NCBI GenBank assembly: GCA_037367405.1 | Contig: JAZKJV010008872.1 | Location: 124,001 to 188,000 of the forward strand | From: Ottelia alismoides | Lineage: Eukaryota; Streptophyta; Magnoliopsida; Alismatales; Hydrocharitaceae | Direction of reading: 5' to 3' | Length of the DNA: 64,000 nucleotides | In this document: one piece after another, positions 10,283 to 20,818 of the stretch | Layout: each line of letters starts with the position of its first letter | Numbering within the stretch: position 1 is the stretch's first letter | The notes under the pieces: generated by a model | Told to the model about the DNA's origin: nothing | The model's database searches: none | What the model saw: the letters and a program-made list of their open reading frames with translations, nothing else | Position numbers and translations under genes: made by a program

Positions 10283-12354
10283 CACATGATCTGTACCAAA
10301 TCCCAAGGACCAAGATTGAGAAACTTAGTGATCAAACCATGAAGATGATAGTGTAAAAGTGATCTATATCTTCAGGATGATCATAAGTCTTCCAATATGC
10401 AGGATGTACATGTATTGGGAATACCTGAGGGTGATTTGATCATAAACGATTATATAACCATGGCGCTTCCATTCCGAGGGAGTGATGAAACAGGTCTGGA
10501 TTTTAGTGACTCCTCTCGGTAGAGAAGTGACCTAATCTTGGTCCATGTACTGGACATTGATCTGAATGAGATTCAAATGCAATGAGAAGATTTGATTTAC
10601 AGCCTTGATTTAATCAAGCATCTATGAGAGATCCATGGGATCTGAATTTGAGATGTGATCTCAATATCCAAGTCACTATACGTGGAACAATACAATCGTT
10701 GTGTCCTTATCTCAAGTATCTGAGGATAAATAGCATTATTCTTGAACGGTTCAAGAATAATTCCATAAGATCTAAGCATTAAGAAATTGATAGTTAAATG
10801 TGATTTAATTATCTTGATGTGTGTGGAAATTATCCAATATAATTAAATGTGATTTAATTATTATGGATAAGAATAATGTGGATAGTAATATCCAATTATT
10901 CATAATATATTATAAATATGATTTATAATGTATTAAAGAGAGCTAATTATAATTTATATTTGTTGATTAATTATTAATGTGTATTGGATACACATTGTCT
11001 AATTAATTGAAAATGTAAATTATATTTTGTTTTGGGTTGTGAATGTGATTCACAATTTTCCAACGGCAAGATTGCAATATTCTCAAAATTACTTACGAAT
11101 TATTTTTGGAGAATAAATCACAACAAAAGTTGTTGGATTAAATAATGGAGAATTTCATGGATACATGCAATCTCATGAGATTTCATGAGATTGCCCCACT
11201 TGGTAAAAAAAGTGGATGGCTACCAAGTCCAAATGGAATTGGTGGACGTCCACTCTATTACATGAGGAATGGAGATTTCCATGGTAATTATCTCCTTATT
11301 TGATTGGTCTAATTTTAGCATATGATCTGTACCAAAACCCAAGGACCAAGATTGAGAAACTTAGTGATCAAACCATGAAGATGATAGTGTAAAAGTGATC
11401 TATATCTTCAGGATGATCATAAGTCTTCCAATATGCAGGTTGTACAGGTATTGGGAATACCTGAGGGTGATTTGATCATAAACGATTGTATAACCATGGC
11501 GCTTCCATTCCGAAGGAGTGATGAAACAGGTCTGGATTTTAGTGACTCCTCTCGGTAGAGAAGTGACCTAATCTTGGTCCATGTACTAGACATTGATCTG
11601 AATGAGATTCAAATGCAATGAGAAGATTAGATTTACAGCCTTGATTTAATCAAGCATCTATGAGAGATCCATGGGATCTAAATTTGAGATGTGATCTCAA
11701 TATCCAAGTCATTATACGTGGAACAATACAATCACCATGTCCTTATCTCAAGTATCTGAGGATAAATAGCATTATTCTTGCAGGGTTCAAGAATAATTCC
11801 ATAAGATCTAAGCATTAAGAAATTGATAGTTAAATGTGATTTAATTATTTTGATGTGTGTGGAAATTATCCAATATAATTAAATATGATATAATTATTAT
11901 GGATAAGAATAATGTGGATAGTAATATCCAATTATTCATAATATATTATAAATGTGATTTATAATTTATTAGAGAGAGCTAATTATAATTTATATTTGTT
12001 GATTAATTATTAATGTGTATTGGATACACATTGTCTAATTAATTGAAAATGTAAATTATATTTTGTTTTGGGTTGTGAATGTGATTCACAATTTTCCAAT
12101 GGCAAGATTGCAATATTTTCAAAATTAATTATGAATTATTTTTGGAGAATAAATCACAACAAAAGTTGTTGGATTAAATAATGGAGAATTTCATGGATAC
12201 AAGCAATCTCATGAGATTTCATGAGATTGCCCCACTTGGTAAAAAAAGTGGATGGCTACCAAGTCCTACTGAAATTGGTGGTCGTCCACTCTATTACATG
12301 AGGAATGGAGATTTCCATTGTAATTATCTCTTTATTTGATTGGTTTAATTTTAG
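10283..12354 (+). repeat. 1,036-bp tandem duplication inside C1 3' LTR
   Basis: Unit 1 is 10283-11318 and unit 2 is 11319-12354. Each begins CAC/CATATGATCTGTACC and ends near TTTAATTTTAG. The junction (TTTAG then CATATGATC) shares the bases AG with the flank. The units differ at scattered positions. The 5' LTR has only one unit. Confidence 0.9.
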
Positions 12355-12513
12355 GATTGATGTATATTTTATTTATCAAATATATTTGATCTAAATTAAG
12401 TCATAAGTTGTTGGTTTTTCCAACAACAATCTTGACCATTGGATTGACATAAATCAATCTCATCCATTGATTTTATATGTCCCATGGATTGAGATCTATG
12501 GATCCTAAAACCC

Positions 12514-12521
12514 TATAAATA
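12514..12521 (+). promoter_or_regulatory. TATA box of C1 3' LTR
   Basis: TATAAATA, in the context CCCTATAAATAGAGAGGCAT, is the same as in the 5' LTR. Confidence 0.6.
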
Positions 12522-13085
12522 GAGAGGCATACCATGATCTCTTGTACATGCTTTTGGAAGCACAACTCTCTCTCTCTTTCTCCTCACACGCCAACCCTCT
12601 CTCCCTCTCCTTGGTGGTCGTTCACCAAACCCTAAGGGAGATAGCCGTCGTCGCCTACGCCATCGCGCCTCCGCTTCGACGTTCTTAGGTTCTCCGTCTT
12701 CTTGGAGTGCTACGCTCACGAAGGATACGTTCGATCTCGTACGACGAGATCAGGAGTTCATCGTGCTTGGATCAACTCGTTGGATGGCGCGGACAACGCG
12801 ACTCATCCTCGCGCTCACAAGCTTCTTCTCTGACGATTAGACTTGAGACAGGAGGTCTCTTTTCGTAGAGACTCGATCAACCACGCTTAAATAGGTATTC
12901 CTTTATACTTGTTGTGGTTATAGATGAAACGATCCAATAATCGTTCTTGGATCATGTGGTTTCATCGTGTGAAAATTTTTAAATTCTACTGCACCGAACA
13001 ACTAGTACGACTAGTCATTCTTGATCGTATTCGATACGACGATCACGCTTCTGTGATGCGCTTGAGGATTATTCCATCTCCTTCA

Positions 13086-13090
13086 CCTTC
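13086..13090. repeat. Target site duplication of C1, right copy
   Basis: CCTTC. On the minus strand it is GAAGG, within the codons for MKK(D) of E5 integrase. Confidence 0.85.
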
Positions 13091-13470
13091 TTCATTCCCG
13101 GCCACCAAAAGTTTGAATGAAGATCCTTATACATCTTCATAATTCTTGGATGAATAGATAATATTGAGCAGTGCACTTTGTGTAAGATATCTTTCCTCAA
13201 TTCAGGTGTGTTTGGCACATAAACTCTGTGATGGTTATACAGTAACCCTCTTATATCTGGAATCCCTCTATCTCATTCTTCTCAAGTTGTTGTCTCAAGT
13301 CTTTAAGGACTGGATCATCCTCCTGTCCTTTCCTTATTCTATCCCAGATCTCTGGTTTATATCGATGAGGAATAATTATAGTACCGGCACTACGATCAAA
13401 TGGTTTCCATTCACTTAACGTTGATAGTACACCCTAGAAGCGGATAGCACTCACTAACCCATGTGAATAA
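13091..13470 (-). pseudogene. E5: integrase N-terminal/zinc-finger remnant
   Basis: On the minus strand the segment next to C1 reads TFGGREWRR in one frame and WWPGMKK in the frame that continues at 1344, the usual start of the gypsy HHCC region (LWWPGMKKDVAEYV...). The segment between RNase H and this point is too decayed for me to place His and Cys residues with confidence. Plus-strand frames here (for example 13164-13418) are not genes. Confidence 0.6.
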
Positions 13471-13965
13471 GTTCTTATACTAAGGGCATCAGCTACGATG
13501 TTCCCCTTACCGGTGTGGTAGGAGATGGTGCAATCATAGTCTTTCAACAGCTCTAGCCACTGTCTTTGTCTCGTATTGAGCTCTTTCTGATCAAACAGAT
13601 ATCTCAATCTTTTATGATTAGTGAAGATTTCAAAAGTAATGTCATAGAGGTAGTGTCTCCATATCTTTAAAGCGAAAACTACGGCAGCTACTTCAAGGTC
13701 ATGTGTTTGGTAGTTCTTCTCATGTGTCCTGAGCTGTCATGATGCATACATAACTACCTTACCATGTTGCATAAGAACTGCCCCCAAGTCCTTCTTTAGA
13801 TGCGTCAGTGTACACTGTAAACCCTTCACTCCCAGAGGGTAGAGTAAGGAAAGGTGTAGATGTTAGGCATTCTCTCAGTGTATGAAAACTAGCTTCGCAT
13901 GCGTCGGACCATATGAATGGGTCTTCCTTCTGAGTCATCCTAGTCAATGGCAATGTTATTCATGA
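13471..13965 (-). pseudogene. E5: RNase H domain
   Basis: Minus strand. It starts with the RT-RNase H connection (PFIWSDACEASFHTLRECL), then [55 protein letters not shown] and a final [11 protein letters not shown]. These are the motifs of the chromovirus RNase H. A frame change and stops (near YAS*QLR) are present. The first catalytic Asp (YTDAS) is kept; the TDHK motif reads TNHK, so a second catalytic Asp is lost. Confidence 0.85.
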
Positions 13966-14720
13966 AATATCATTCACAAATTTTCTATAATACCCAGCTA
14001 AACCTAGAAAAGATTGTATTTCTGTGACAGTCTTCGGTCGTTCCCAACTTATCACCGCACTAACCTTTGCAAGATCAACTGATATACCTGCCTCTTAAAT
14101 AACATGACCTAAGAAGGATACTTCAGTCAGCTAGAAATCACATTTGCTATATTTAGCATACAGTATGTTCTTCTTTGGTGTTTCGTGTGCATGCTTGAGA
14201 TGGTGTTCATGTCGGTACTTATCCTTGGAGTAAATAAGCGCATCATTAATGAAGACTACTACAAAGTGGTCTATAAACTCCATGAATACTTGATTCATGA
14301 GATCCATGAAGGTCGGTGGGGCATTTGTCAGTCCAAAAGGCATAACTGAAAATTCATAATGCCCATATCTAGTTCAAAAGCTATCTTGGGAAAATTTATA
14401 TCTTTAATTTTCAACTGATGGTATCCAGATCTTAAATCAATCTTAGAATACACAGTCAAACCCTATAACTAGTCAAAGAGATCATCTATTCTTGGTAGAG
14501 GAAACTTATTCACTATTGTCCTTTTGTTTAGCTGTCTATAGTCAATGCACAACCGCATCGACCCATCCTTCTTCCTTACAAACAAAACAGGTGCACCCCA
14601 TGGTGAAGTACTTGGACGAATGAAGCCTATGTCTAACAATTCTTGTAATTGTACCTTTAACTCTCGTAACTCCGCCGGTGCCATCCTATATGGAGGAATA
14701 GAGATAGGCTAAGTATCAGG
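13966..14720 (-). pseudogene. E5: reverse transcriptase domain
   Basis: Minus strand. [20 protein letters not shown] and [20 protein letters not shown] at 14684-14560 begin the domain, with [20 protein letters not shown] next. [20 protein letters not shown] comes at 14343 onward. The YVDD-type catalytic motif reads FIND ([13 protein letters not shown]), so one of the two metal-binding Asp residues is lost. Toward 13966 the fingers/thumb segment has stops and frame changes. Clearly inactive. Confidence 0.87.
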
Positions 14721-15135
14721 TGTGAGAGAGATTTTAAATTCAATCTCTCGCTCAGGTGGTAATCCAGGTAATTCTTCTGGAAATACATCAGGAAACTCGC
14801 ACACTATAGGCACATCTTCTATCATTATATCTGACCCTGATGTAGTGGATACATAAGGTAAATAGCCTTGACAACCTTGTTCTAACAGTTTTTGATCCTT
14901 TAGAGTAGAGATGTATTTGACATCATCGCTGGATGCCTTTCCAATTAACTAGAACTCTATCGAGTTAGGAAAGTGAAAAGTTACCATCTTATGGAAACAA
15001 TCAAGGCATGCATGATGCCTTTCTAGCCAATCCATCCCTGGGATGAGATCAAAATAATTCATTTAGATAAGTAGAAGATAAGCAGGTGACTGATGTCCTG
15101 CACTAACACAGTCATCTAAGATCTTCTTGAATTAT
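14721..15135 (-). pseudogene. E5: protease C-terminal half and PR-RT linker
   Basis: Minus strand. YFDLIPGMDWLERHHACLDC is the typical flap/C-terminal segment of a chromovirus retropepsin, followed by the linker VCEFPDVFPEELPGLPPERE leading into RT. The N-terminal half with the catalytic DSG triplet cannot be seen and appears to be deleted, because gag-like sequence follows within a few hundred bases. Confidence 0.75.
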
Positions 15136-15670
15136 AATTGACCTTCTGGTTCCTTACTCAGATAATAGTTTTGTGCTTTTATCAGAATCTTATCCTTACA
15201 ATAAGAATCAAATATTCTTCTTCTTTTCTTTTTTTGTATTCCTACGAAGCGCCTCCTCCACTGCTCTTCCAAATGGAGTTGGGGCAAACAAATTCTATGG
15301 ACTGATGGTATATAGACTCTTTCTTATGAAGGTGAATAAAACCCTCAGCCCTATAATCCACGAGTCTGGATGACTTTGATCTCTCATTCTGGCATTGAAT
15401 CTCTGTTCTAATGTTTATTACCTTTAACCCATCTCATGGGTCATCACTATCATAGACATTAATTGCCTATACACATCTTGGTCTGCCATGCTCATGGGAT
15501 GAATCAAGGCCAAAGGTTAGGTCTTATATGTTTTAGCATGATGTACACAAAGGACAATGACTTGTGTATGGTGTTGCAATCTTTATTAAGATCAAAGTAT
15601 CTTATGACAACCTTAGTTTCTGAATATTGCTCATAGTTATCAATTACTGAGTAAATTACTGAAGTAACCG
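15136..15670 (-). pseudogene. E5: gag remnant
   Basis: Minus strand. Only short pieces can be recognised: a start-like segment MSMADQDVYRQLMSMIVMTH near 15490-15430, then RFNARMRDQSHPDSW, and FGRAVEEALRRNTKKRKKKN. About 500 bp is far too short for the family's gag, so most of it is deleted. There are many stops. The assignment rests on position between PBS and protease more than on motif. Confidence 0.5.
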
Positions 15671-15683
15671 GGCTCTGATACCG
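15671..15683 (-). promoter_or_regulatory. E5 primer binding site
   Basis: On the minus strand it reads CGGTATCAGAGCC, matching the initiator Met tRNA site (GGTATCAGAGC). It lies three bases from the LTR end at 15687. Confidence 0.85.
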
Positions 15684-17191
15684 AAGTGTCACGACCCCAA
15701 TTCTGGGCCGTCGGATCTTCCCATGTCCGGATCTGGTTATTCAACAATAATTTATTCAGCAATCACAACTAACATTTAAAAATATTCAGAAAGAAGTATT
15801 TCAATACTTTTCCATTCACAATAAAAAAGTTGACATGATACATTGACCCACTATAACCATCTTCATGTACATCAGCTGGAAGGAAATGCACAAAAATATT
15901 ACTAACTATCTTACAGAATAAAGATACTATGGCTGGCTGGATGACTATGTTACTTGGTTGGATTATTAATGTCCTTACGATGGCTCACCGACACCTGTTG
16001 GGTTTTCCATAAATCAGGGATAACAATTAGAGAATGCTAAGTAACAAAGAAGAGAAAAGCAAACAAATGGTAATTTTTTCAAAATTTGTTATCACAAAAA
16101 GTTCCATTCCTTCTCATTAATTTAAATCTTATTCCTTTCTATTCCACGTCCGGGATTAGTCCAGGGAATTACCTCACCACTATATGGACTCTGAAGCTGT
16201 GGACACTTCGGGATTGGAGATTGTGTTGATATGGTAAGCTTATGCCGCCACACGTCGCCTCAACCAATCCTCCAATACTACCTTGACAATTTCCTTTTTT
16301 ATTAATTAGGGTCTCAAACCCTCATCCTGGCAAACAAAGGAGCACACCGTCCTCGAGGATCTGGTTGCTTAAAACCTCGGGCTAACCTTTAATTACAATA
16401 CCTAGTGGCTTTAAATACATGTTATCATGACCCATCGGCTATTGAACCACCCGTGCCTCCACATGGCACGACCACATCTTCCGTCGTTCAACCCAAATAT
16501 ATTGGATCCCGGTACCACGTATTGTAAATCATTCATTTCATGAGCACTTATCATAAAAGGTAAACCGTGTACTACCTTGATAGGGAAACGCCAATACGAG
16601 TTTCATCCAACAAACCTACAGGTTGCATGCTCGACCAGTAGTTCTACTCCGAGTCATTTCTTGGCGTGAGACACAATCCTTTTCAAGATCAAACTCCAAA
16701 ACACATCAATTCCCATGATGTAGTTCCTCCGTTAAGCCTTAGATTAGCATAACAATAAATACAGAGTATAGACTTACACATATATTAATTCATATATTTT
16801 TATACTCATATTTTATGCTCATTTTAACTTCCATACCCTAACTTTCCAAGACATTGCATCCATTTGAAGCTTAGACCTTATTTTAATTGAAATCACAAAG
16901 CAACTTTTCATATTTTTCTCAAAATTAGCCAAATTAGGGTTCTTCGTAGCATGAAGCATAAATACAGAAATCTCGACAATCTCATATGAAAATCCAACAG
17001 CAAAAAAAAAGATTTCGTTACCTAATCGAACTCTCTCTCTCTCTCTCTCATATGCAGTGCTTTATCGTGATTCCTTTTCAAAAGGATTATTTGTAGCTCT
17101 TGAAACTATCGAATTTTATTTTTAGTATCAAAAATACTAAGAACGTGCTAGGAACGCGAAGAACGAACGAAGAATAAGAAGAACGCGAAGA

Positions 17192-17371
17192 ACATATTTT
17201 CTCTTGAAATTTTAGCAGAGCTTCCCTTATACAAGGTGATATTTCTAGGAAAATTTTGGCAAAGTTTCCCCTTATATTTCGACATATTTCTATAAATATT
17301 TTGGCAAAGTTTCCCCTTACATCGGGACATATTTTTATAAAAATTTGAGCAGAGTTTCCTCTTATATCTAG
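17192..17371. repeat. 45-bp tandem repeat, four units
   Basis: Units begin at 17192, 17237, 17282 and 17327, and a fifth start (ACATATTTT) appears at 17372. The core reads GGCAAAGTTTCCCCTTATAT. Because 45 is a multiple of three, the minus strand gives a repeated 15-residue word (MSRYKRKLC..., MSRCKGKLC..., MSKYKGKLC...), but it lies in LTR sequence and is probably not coding. Confidence 0.85.
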
Positions 17372-17605
17372 ACATATTTTTTCCTCTATAAAATCATTGA
17401 AATGAAAACAACAAGGAAACTGAACATGAATCGAAAACCTAGCCCACGAAGCAAACTAAGAGAGAATCGTTCCTTCCTCCTTGTTCTTCCGGCAATGCTT
17501 CGCTAGCGCTCCTTCCTCACCTCCCACTCCTCCTCCCAACCTCTCGACCCTAGCCCTTGGGGTGGTGCTGGTAGTGGTAATCGTAGAGAATAATGGGTAG
17601 GGGGG

Positions 17606-17615
17606 CTATTTATAG
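17606..17615 (-). promoter_or_regulatory. TATA box of E5 5' LTR
   Basis: The minus strand reads CTATAAATAGCCCCCC, a good TATA box placed to drive transcription leftward through E5. Confidence 0.6.
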
Positions 17616-17990
17616 GCTCTAGAAAATCGCTAACCATGGACAGTAAACCCTGGTTTAGCCCTTAACTGTGCTTAGTAGCCCATGGTTTTGGCCCATGGTT
17701 TTCGCCAAAGCTTATCCGAAACATAGGGCTTAAATTAGAACTTTCCATAATGTTCTAGATTCACTAATGATGCTTAATTAGTGCTAATCATGATTAACTT
17801 TCGCTAATCATGATTTAACTCCCGCTAATCGTAATTTAACTTTTATGACTTACGCTTAACTTCTGTTAATCTATGATTAGTTTTTATTAATGTTGATCGG
17901 CAGTCCTTGATCCATCATTAGTTTCCTTAATCACGATCAATCGGTCTTAATGACGGTCATTAAGGTTTAATGACATTTTAAGCCTCCTTA

Positions 17991-18661
17991 CTTCTCTTTC
18001 TTCTGAAAATCATAACAATTCAAAACAAAGTTCGATTTACATGAAATAAATTCTGTTGGTTTCCTTTTGACGGAACCAGATCTTATGATACAGGATTTGA
18101 GAACTGCTAAGTTCAAGACTTTACATAAGGTGTGTGTCCAAGTCAATCCATTATCACTGAGAGTTGTGCATGCGTTGTTAATTCTTCTACTTAGGCTAAT
18201 CAACATGACATGTGAACTTAGCCTAGTTGACTCAAAGAATTAAGTCACCATGGACCTGAAAAGTCTCAACCCTAAATCCTATAAGGTTCCTCTAAAGTTA
18301 AGTGGATTAATGTCCTAAACAAGCTTCATTCTTTAATTTTATTATAGATTAGTTTAAATGTCAACCATGATTCTGAAGAATGCACATGAAAGTATTTACA
18401 AACACTCTTTTGGTAGGAATTTTTCAACTATGCAAATTTTTATGGAATTTTTAATTTTTAATTTTTTTGGTATTTTTGAAAAAGAAGTAAAAGAAAGAAA
18501 AGTCTTCACAAGGATGTCTACATATTTACAATAGAGTTTGTGTTACAGGTTTTATGCACAAATGAATTTTAATTACAGGATCTCAAATCGCATTATTAAG
18601 GGTGCTCATGTACAAAAAATTTAAGGGTATATTGTGTATATACAAATACTTTTTATATCCC
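17991..18661 (-). mobile_element. E3 fragment: 3' untranslated region (left of E1)
   Basis: On the minus strand this resembles, in diverged form, the region between integrase and the 3' LTR of E1/E2. The plus-strand words CTCAAAGAATTAAGTCACC and GACCTGAAAAGTCTC at 18229-18270 match the reverse complement of 34700-34745 and also the corresponding part of E4 (55528-55560). The stretch from 18380 to 18661 is the AT-rich tract found at the same place in E1/E2. The E3 3' LTR is missing on the left, so the fragment starts at an undefined break against E5. It is non-coding. Confidence 0.65.
18657..18661. repeat. Target site duplication of E1, left copy
   Basis: ATCCC, identical to 48874-48878. Confidence 0.92.
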
Positions 18662-19862
18662 TGATGAATCCATGATTCATTAACTTTTCTGTCGCATTTT
18701 GTCTTAAAACCCTTAACAAATACATGTAAATACTCATTAATTCTCATACTTTAACAAAACCCCATTCATTTGTAAATATTCACTTTTAACCACTAAATTC
18801 ATGTAAATAAATAAAGAAACAGAAAAAGAAAGAGAAAGGCATATGGAATATATGTATATATATGTAATATGACTTAAACTATAAATATAACTATAAGATA
18901 TATTTATAGCCTAACCCCCGAGACCAAGTCAGCATGGATTGGTCGACAAATCAATAAGTAGGGGGAGATAAGGAAAGAAAACCAATAAAAATAATCTATC
19001 TCATGTATATACACCTTCCACTATTTATTAAATAAATACAAAACTTTAAAGAATTTTAATTATTTCATCTTAACTTATTCTTCACCAAATCATTCTCCTA
19101 ATTATTCATAAAAATGTAAATAAAAATATAAAAATAAGTTAAAAATATTACCTTGTAAATATGCCAAGAAACTCAGCTTACAAATTGTCAAATTCTCAAC
19201 ATCCGAACATCATAACTTCCTCATACGAACTCCAATTTCACTCTACTCACCTTTAAAGTTCATAAAATAATATTATCTAATTAATAAAGGTGATTTCACT
19301 GAATTCGGAGTCCGTTTGCAAAAAGTCGGTTTTGGGACCAAAAGACAAAGGGGTTTCTGGGCTATTTATTTTATGTAACACACCTTATTTATTATTTTCT
19401 TAATTTTATAATTTCTAAATTATTTCATGATCCTCTAGTTTCACCATAAATTATTTTATAATTTTTGGAGACTATTTATTATTTTTATAAAATCAAACAA
19501 ACCAAAATATAGGTATATTTGACCTATAAAGACACTTCCTCTATTTATTAAAATATGTAAATTAATTCATAAAAATCTATAAAAATTTGTATAAGTCTTA
19601 TTTAATGACCTAATAATTAATAAAATATAAAATTACTTTTTACTTAATTATTTATTAAATTAAAAATATAAAACCTATCTATTAATACATATTTATTAAT
19701 AAAATATTTATATTTTAAATAATATTTATTATTTATTAAAAAATAATTATACCATAATTTAGAAAATTAAATTATCTAACTTTCTTGTATTTATACCTAC
19801 TTGAAATAACGTAATTAGCTATTTTATATATAATTTATAACTTATTTATACTCCTGGACCAA

Positions 19863-19890
19863 CCAGGTGCTGACACGTGTCAGCACCTGG
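19863..19890. promoter_or_regulatory. 28-bp perfect palindrome with G-box core (E1 5' LTR)
   Basis: The half-site is CCAGGTGCTGACAC, followed by its exact reverse complement. The centre GACACGTGTC holds a CACGTG G-box/ABRE-type core, a known binding site class for plant bZIP and bHLH factors. It lies about 170 bp upstream of the TATA box. The same 28 bp occur in all four E1/E2 LTRs. Confidence 0.9.
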
Positions 19891-19891
19891 A

Positions 19892-19909
19892 GCTTCTTCT
19901 CCAAGAAGC
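19892..19909. repeat. 7-bp hairpin next to the palindrome (E1)
   Basis: GCTTCTT, loop CTCC, AAGAAGC. The E2 LTRs have CCTTCTT, loop CCTC, AAGAAGG in the same place, so the terminal pair is swapped but still paired. Confidence 0.8.
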
Positions 19910-20061
19910 GGTTGCGTCCAGTGCACCAACCACCCAACTTCCACCCATTTTCTCGCGCACATCTCGAATCTTCCAACCCATCTCGACCCTCCATCCTTTC
20001 CTCCTAACAACCAGCTACACCGCCAGCCATTGATCTTGGCTTGGAGCCCAAGTATCTTCTC

Positions 20062-20069
20062 TATATAAG
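20062..20069 (+). promoter_or_regulatory. TATA box of E1 5' LTR
   Basis: TATATAAG, followed by CTCCCCAAGATCGCC. It is the likely core promoter. The 3' LTR copy is at 47148-47155; E2 has TATTTAAA in the same position (25065-25072 and 37107-37114). Confidence 0.7.
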
Positions 20070-20310
20070 CTCCCCAAGATCGCCATTAACCAACAACTCT
20101 TCCAACCTTCAAAGCTCCAGCTCCAGGTTGTTCGACTACCCACCTTCCCAGCCTTGTTCCAACCAACTCGAGCGGTGACAGCGCCAAGGGAGGAGCTCGC
20201 GGGGAAGAAGGATCGTCGGGGAAGGTTCCAAGGCTGTTGCGCCGCCTTGAATCGCCGCCTCGTGTTGCGTGCAGCTCAGAGAAGACCACTCGTCGAGCAA
20301 TTATCAGGAG

Positions 20311-20615
20311 GTCATACACCTCCAGACCCCAGGTCAATTCCTTCATCTTTGCTATTTCCTTTCTCGATAGTAGAGCCACGATTAGCGTGGCTAATCACGC
20401 ATTTAGTTAGCCTAATTACCATTCTTCCACGCAACATAAAAACATCCTTTCGAATCGATTCACATTCATCTCAAATCGATCACAAAACGTCGTCTTCTTC
20501 GCATCTGGATACTTGGCTGGATTTTTGTGTTGTTTTCCTTAAATTTTGAGGCTTGATTTCTTAAATAACTTGGCCGATTCAGATCGAATCGAGCATAGAA
20601 CTTGATTGCTTGCAG
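20311..20615 (+). other. Candidate 305-nt intron in E1 5' LTR (R/U5)
   Basis: The donor is AG|GTCATACACC and the acceptor is TTGATTGCTTGCAG|ATCC. The interior is richer in A and T than the flanks and has CTAAT-type branch-point candidates. The E2 LTR has the same donor and an equivalent acceptor, also 305 nt apart (25315-25619). This is inferred from sequence only. Confidence 0.35.
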
Positions 20616-20795
20616 ATCCAGGTAGCTCGCAAGGCATTCGCCTCGGATTTTGGACCTCGTGCATCATCGATCTTTGTCCTTGAAGATCGGACCTCCAGCA
20701 TAGCCTTCAAGCCAACCGTGCTGCGACCTCATCTTCTTCGATCTTCAGCCGCCGCTCGAAGCGCCGCCTCAGCCAACCCTACAGCGGGCGAGCTC

Positions 20796-20818
20796 GAGGG
20801 GTGGAGGAGCCACCCCTC
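20796..20818. repeat. 9-bp GC-rich hairpin in E1/E2 LTRs
   Basis: GAGGGGTGG, loop AGGAG, CCACCCCTC. It is perfectly paired and kept in all four LTRs (also near 25799, 37841 and 47882). Confidence 0.85.

Larger units (their letters stand above)
1350..13085 (+). mobile_element. C1: Ty1/copia LTR retrotransposon
   Basis: A complete but inactive copia element of 11.7 kb. Its order is 5' LTR (1350-3865), Met-tRNA PBS, a 1.7-kb leader, one gag-PR-INT-RT-RH frame (5600-9516), PPT and 3' LTR (9532-13085). The INT-before-RT order identifies Ty1/copia. It sits inside the integrase of E5 with a 5-bp target duplication (CCTTC). The coding frame carries about eight stop codons and one single-base frameshift near 8650. 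The 3' LTR is about 1 kb longer than the 5' LTR because of an internal tandem duplication. LTRs of 2.5 kb are long for a copia element. I do not assign a lineage below Ty1/copia. Confidence 0.93.
9532..13085 (+). repeat. C1 3' LTR with internal duplication
   Basis: 3,554 bp, from TGTTAGTAATGTGAG to ATCTCCTTCA. It aligns end to end with the 5' LTR except for about 1,036 extra bases from a tandem duplication (10283-11318 repeated as 11319-12354), plus a few small indels near 12970. The TATA box is at 12514-12521. Confidence 0.93.
448..17990 (-). mobile_element. E5: decayed Ty3/gypsy element, chromovirus-like (interrupted by C1)
   Basis: This is a minus-strand LTR retrotransposon. Reading from right to left it has the 5' LTR (from about 17990 to 15687), an initiator-Met PBS (15671-15683), gag and protease remnants, RT, RNase H, and integrase broken by the C1 insertion (1350-13085). 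The 3' end, with the rest of integrase and the 3' LTR, is missing at 448. RT and integrase motifs ([31 protein letters not shown]) fit the Tekay/Del chromovirus group; the lineage is my judgement from motifs. The right boundary is approximate because no partner LTR is present to define it. The element has many stops and is the most decayed of the large elements here. Confidence 0.75.
15687..17990 (-). repeat. E5 5' LTR (right edge approximate)
   Basis: On the plus strand the inner edge is TGTCACGACCCC at 15687, next to the PBS. It contains a minus-strand TATA box (17606-17615), a CT microsatellite (about 17029-17048) and a 45-bp tandem repeat (17192-17371). The U3 part (17640-17960) is rich in repeated TAATCATGATTTAACT-like words. 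The outer edge cannot be fixed, because the partner LTR is absent and the join with E3 has no clear signature; about 17950-18050 is likely. Confidence 0.65.

Noticed and set aside
17029..17048. CT microsatellite as a possible regulatory element
   Set aside because: Simple repeats of this kind are common in LTRs (another at about 3352-3372); nothing ties it to a function.
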